Positions 10,688 to 11,035 of a stretch of 11,035 nucleotides of DNA are shown here, piece after piece; positions within the stretch are counted from its first letter, which is position 1; each line of letters opens with the position of its first letter. This DNA is from CAYTOF01 sp964439435 (lineage in GTDB: Bacteria; Bacillota; Clostridia; Oscillospirales; QAMX01), in assembly GCA_964439435.1 (NCBI GenBank), contig CAYTOF010000071.1, positions 1 to 11,035 on the forward strand, given 5' to 3'. The notes below the pieces were generated by a model. It ran no database searches. It was not told the origin of the DNA and was given only the letters and a program-made list of their open reading frames with translations. Both the position numbers and the translations under genes were made by a program.

Positions 10688-11035
10688 ATGATCAAAGTAA
10701 ATAAAATAGAGATATTTGGCGATTCGGTCATGAAGGGCATAGTGATGGACAAGGATCAGAGATATAAAACCCTTGTCGACGACAGGCTGGAGATAGTGGA
10801 AAAGACCTTTGACGTGCGGATCAAAAACCGGTCGATTTTTGGCTACACCTCACAAAAAGGCAAGGCCTTGCTGGACAGGATTTTAGCCAGGGGGCTTGAG
10901 GGCGATACGGTCTTGATTGAATACGGCGGCAATGACTGTAATTTCCGCTGGGAGGAGGTTGCCGCGGACCCAAAGGCCGAACACACACCCATAACACCTC
11001 TAAAGGAGTTCACAAAACTGTGTACACAGATGGTC
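10688..11035 (+). CDS. SGNH/GDSL-type hydrolase, partial (runs off right edge)
   Basis: The first 116 residues of an SGNH-fold hydrolase (esterase or lipase class). Block I is IFGDSVMKG at 9-17, with the catalytic Ser13 in GDS; block III is EYGGNDCNF at 78-86, with Gly and Asn of the oxyanion hole in GGND. The catalytic His/Asp block V is expected beyond the edge. There is no signal peptide, so it is probably cytoplasmic; the substrate cannot be inferred. ATG 10688 is preceded by AAGGAG at 5-base spacing. It is transcribed divergently from the DUF1836 gene from a consensus promoter whose -35 lies in the shared palindrome, so the DUF1836 protein may regulate it (inference). Confidence 0.85.
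   Translation, partial: MIKVNKIEIFGDSVMKGIVMDKDQRYKTLVDDRLEIVEKTFDVRIKNRSIFGYTSQKGKALLDRILARGLEGDTVLIEYGGNDCNFRWEEVAADPKAEHTPITPLKEFTKLCTQMV

Noticed and set aside
1..11035. CRISPR arrays, tRNA, rRNA, transposase genes
   Set aside because: No spaced direct repeat series, no tRNA- or rRNA-like sequence, and no transposase or integrase motifs were seen on either strand.

Overview
The window looks like a chromosomal segment of an anaerobic Firmicute, most likely a Clostridium-class bacterium. Evidence seen here: strong AAAGGAGG-type ribosome binding sites, consensus TTGACA/TATAAT promoters, many iron-sulfur and cysteine-rich proteins, and a DUF1836 protein and a FeoB-associated Cys-rich membrane protein, both families I associate with Clostridia. 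Almost all genes lie on the minus strand. The species cannot be named from this sequence.

Left edge (1-1846): two LuxR-type helix-turn-helix regulators in tandem. The distal one (cut by the edge) begins directly with its HTH domain. The upstream one is a 480-residue protein with a large multi-pass membrane domain and a C-terminal HTH. A 16-bp perfect palindrome sits just upstream of the promoter of the small one.

Centre (1918-7105): an eight-gene minus-strand operon, read right to left: MBL-fold hydrolase, NifU/IscU-like scaffold, Mrp/NBP35 ATPase, C_GCAxxG_C_C redox protein, NifX-like protein, two MinD-type ATPases with inserted double [4Fe-4S] ferredoxin domains, and a second NifX-like protein. 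Short gaps or 4-bp overlaps join most genes, and a terminator follows the last. No nitrogenase genes are present. The set (twin MinD-ferredoxin ATPases, NifX/ORP-like proteins, Mrp) resembles the orange-protein (ORP) cluster of Desulfovibrio, here combined with an Fe-S scaffold.

Right of this (7128-9515): an NrdG-like radical SAM enzyme behind a DUF134 (UPF0251) HTH/zinc-ribbon protein, then three tandem small proteins that share an MPRGDRTGP-type N-terminus but carry different C-terminal modules (coiled coil, membrane helix, zinc ribbon). The promoters of the three-gene unit and of the MBL-led operon share a 20-bp element (19/20 identical) overlapping the -35 box and centred on CATATG. The two units are therefore probably co-regulated, with the DUF134 protein an obvious candidate regulator.

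Right end (9604-11035): a plus-strand FeoB-associated Cys-rich membrane protein with a DtxR-like operator; a convergent DUF1836 regulator whose conserved N-terminus extends in frame past its first ATG with no standard start codon; and, divergent from it, the first 116 codons of an SGNH/GDSL hydrolase. The two divergent promoters have -35 boxes joined by a perfect 18-bp palindrome.
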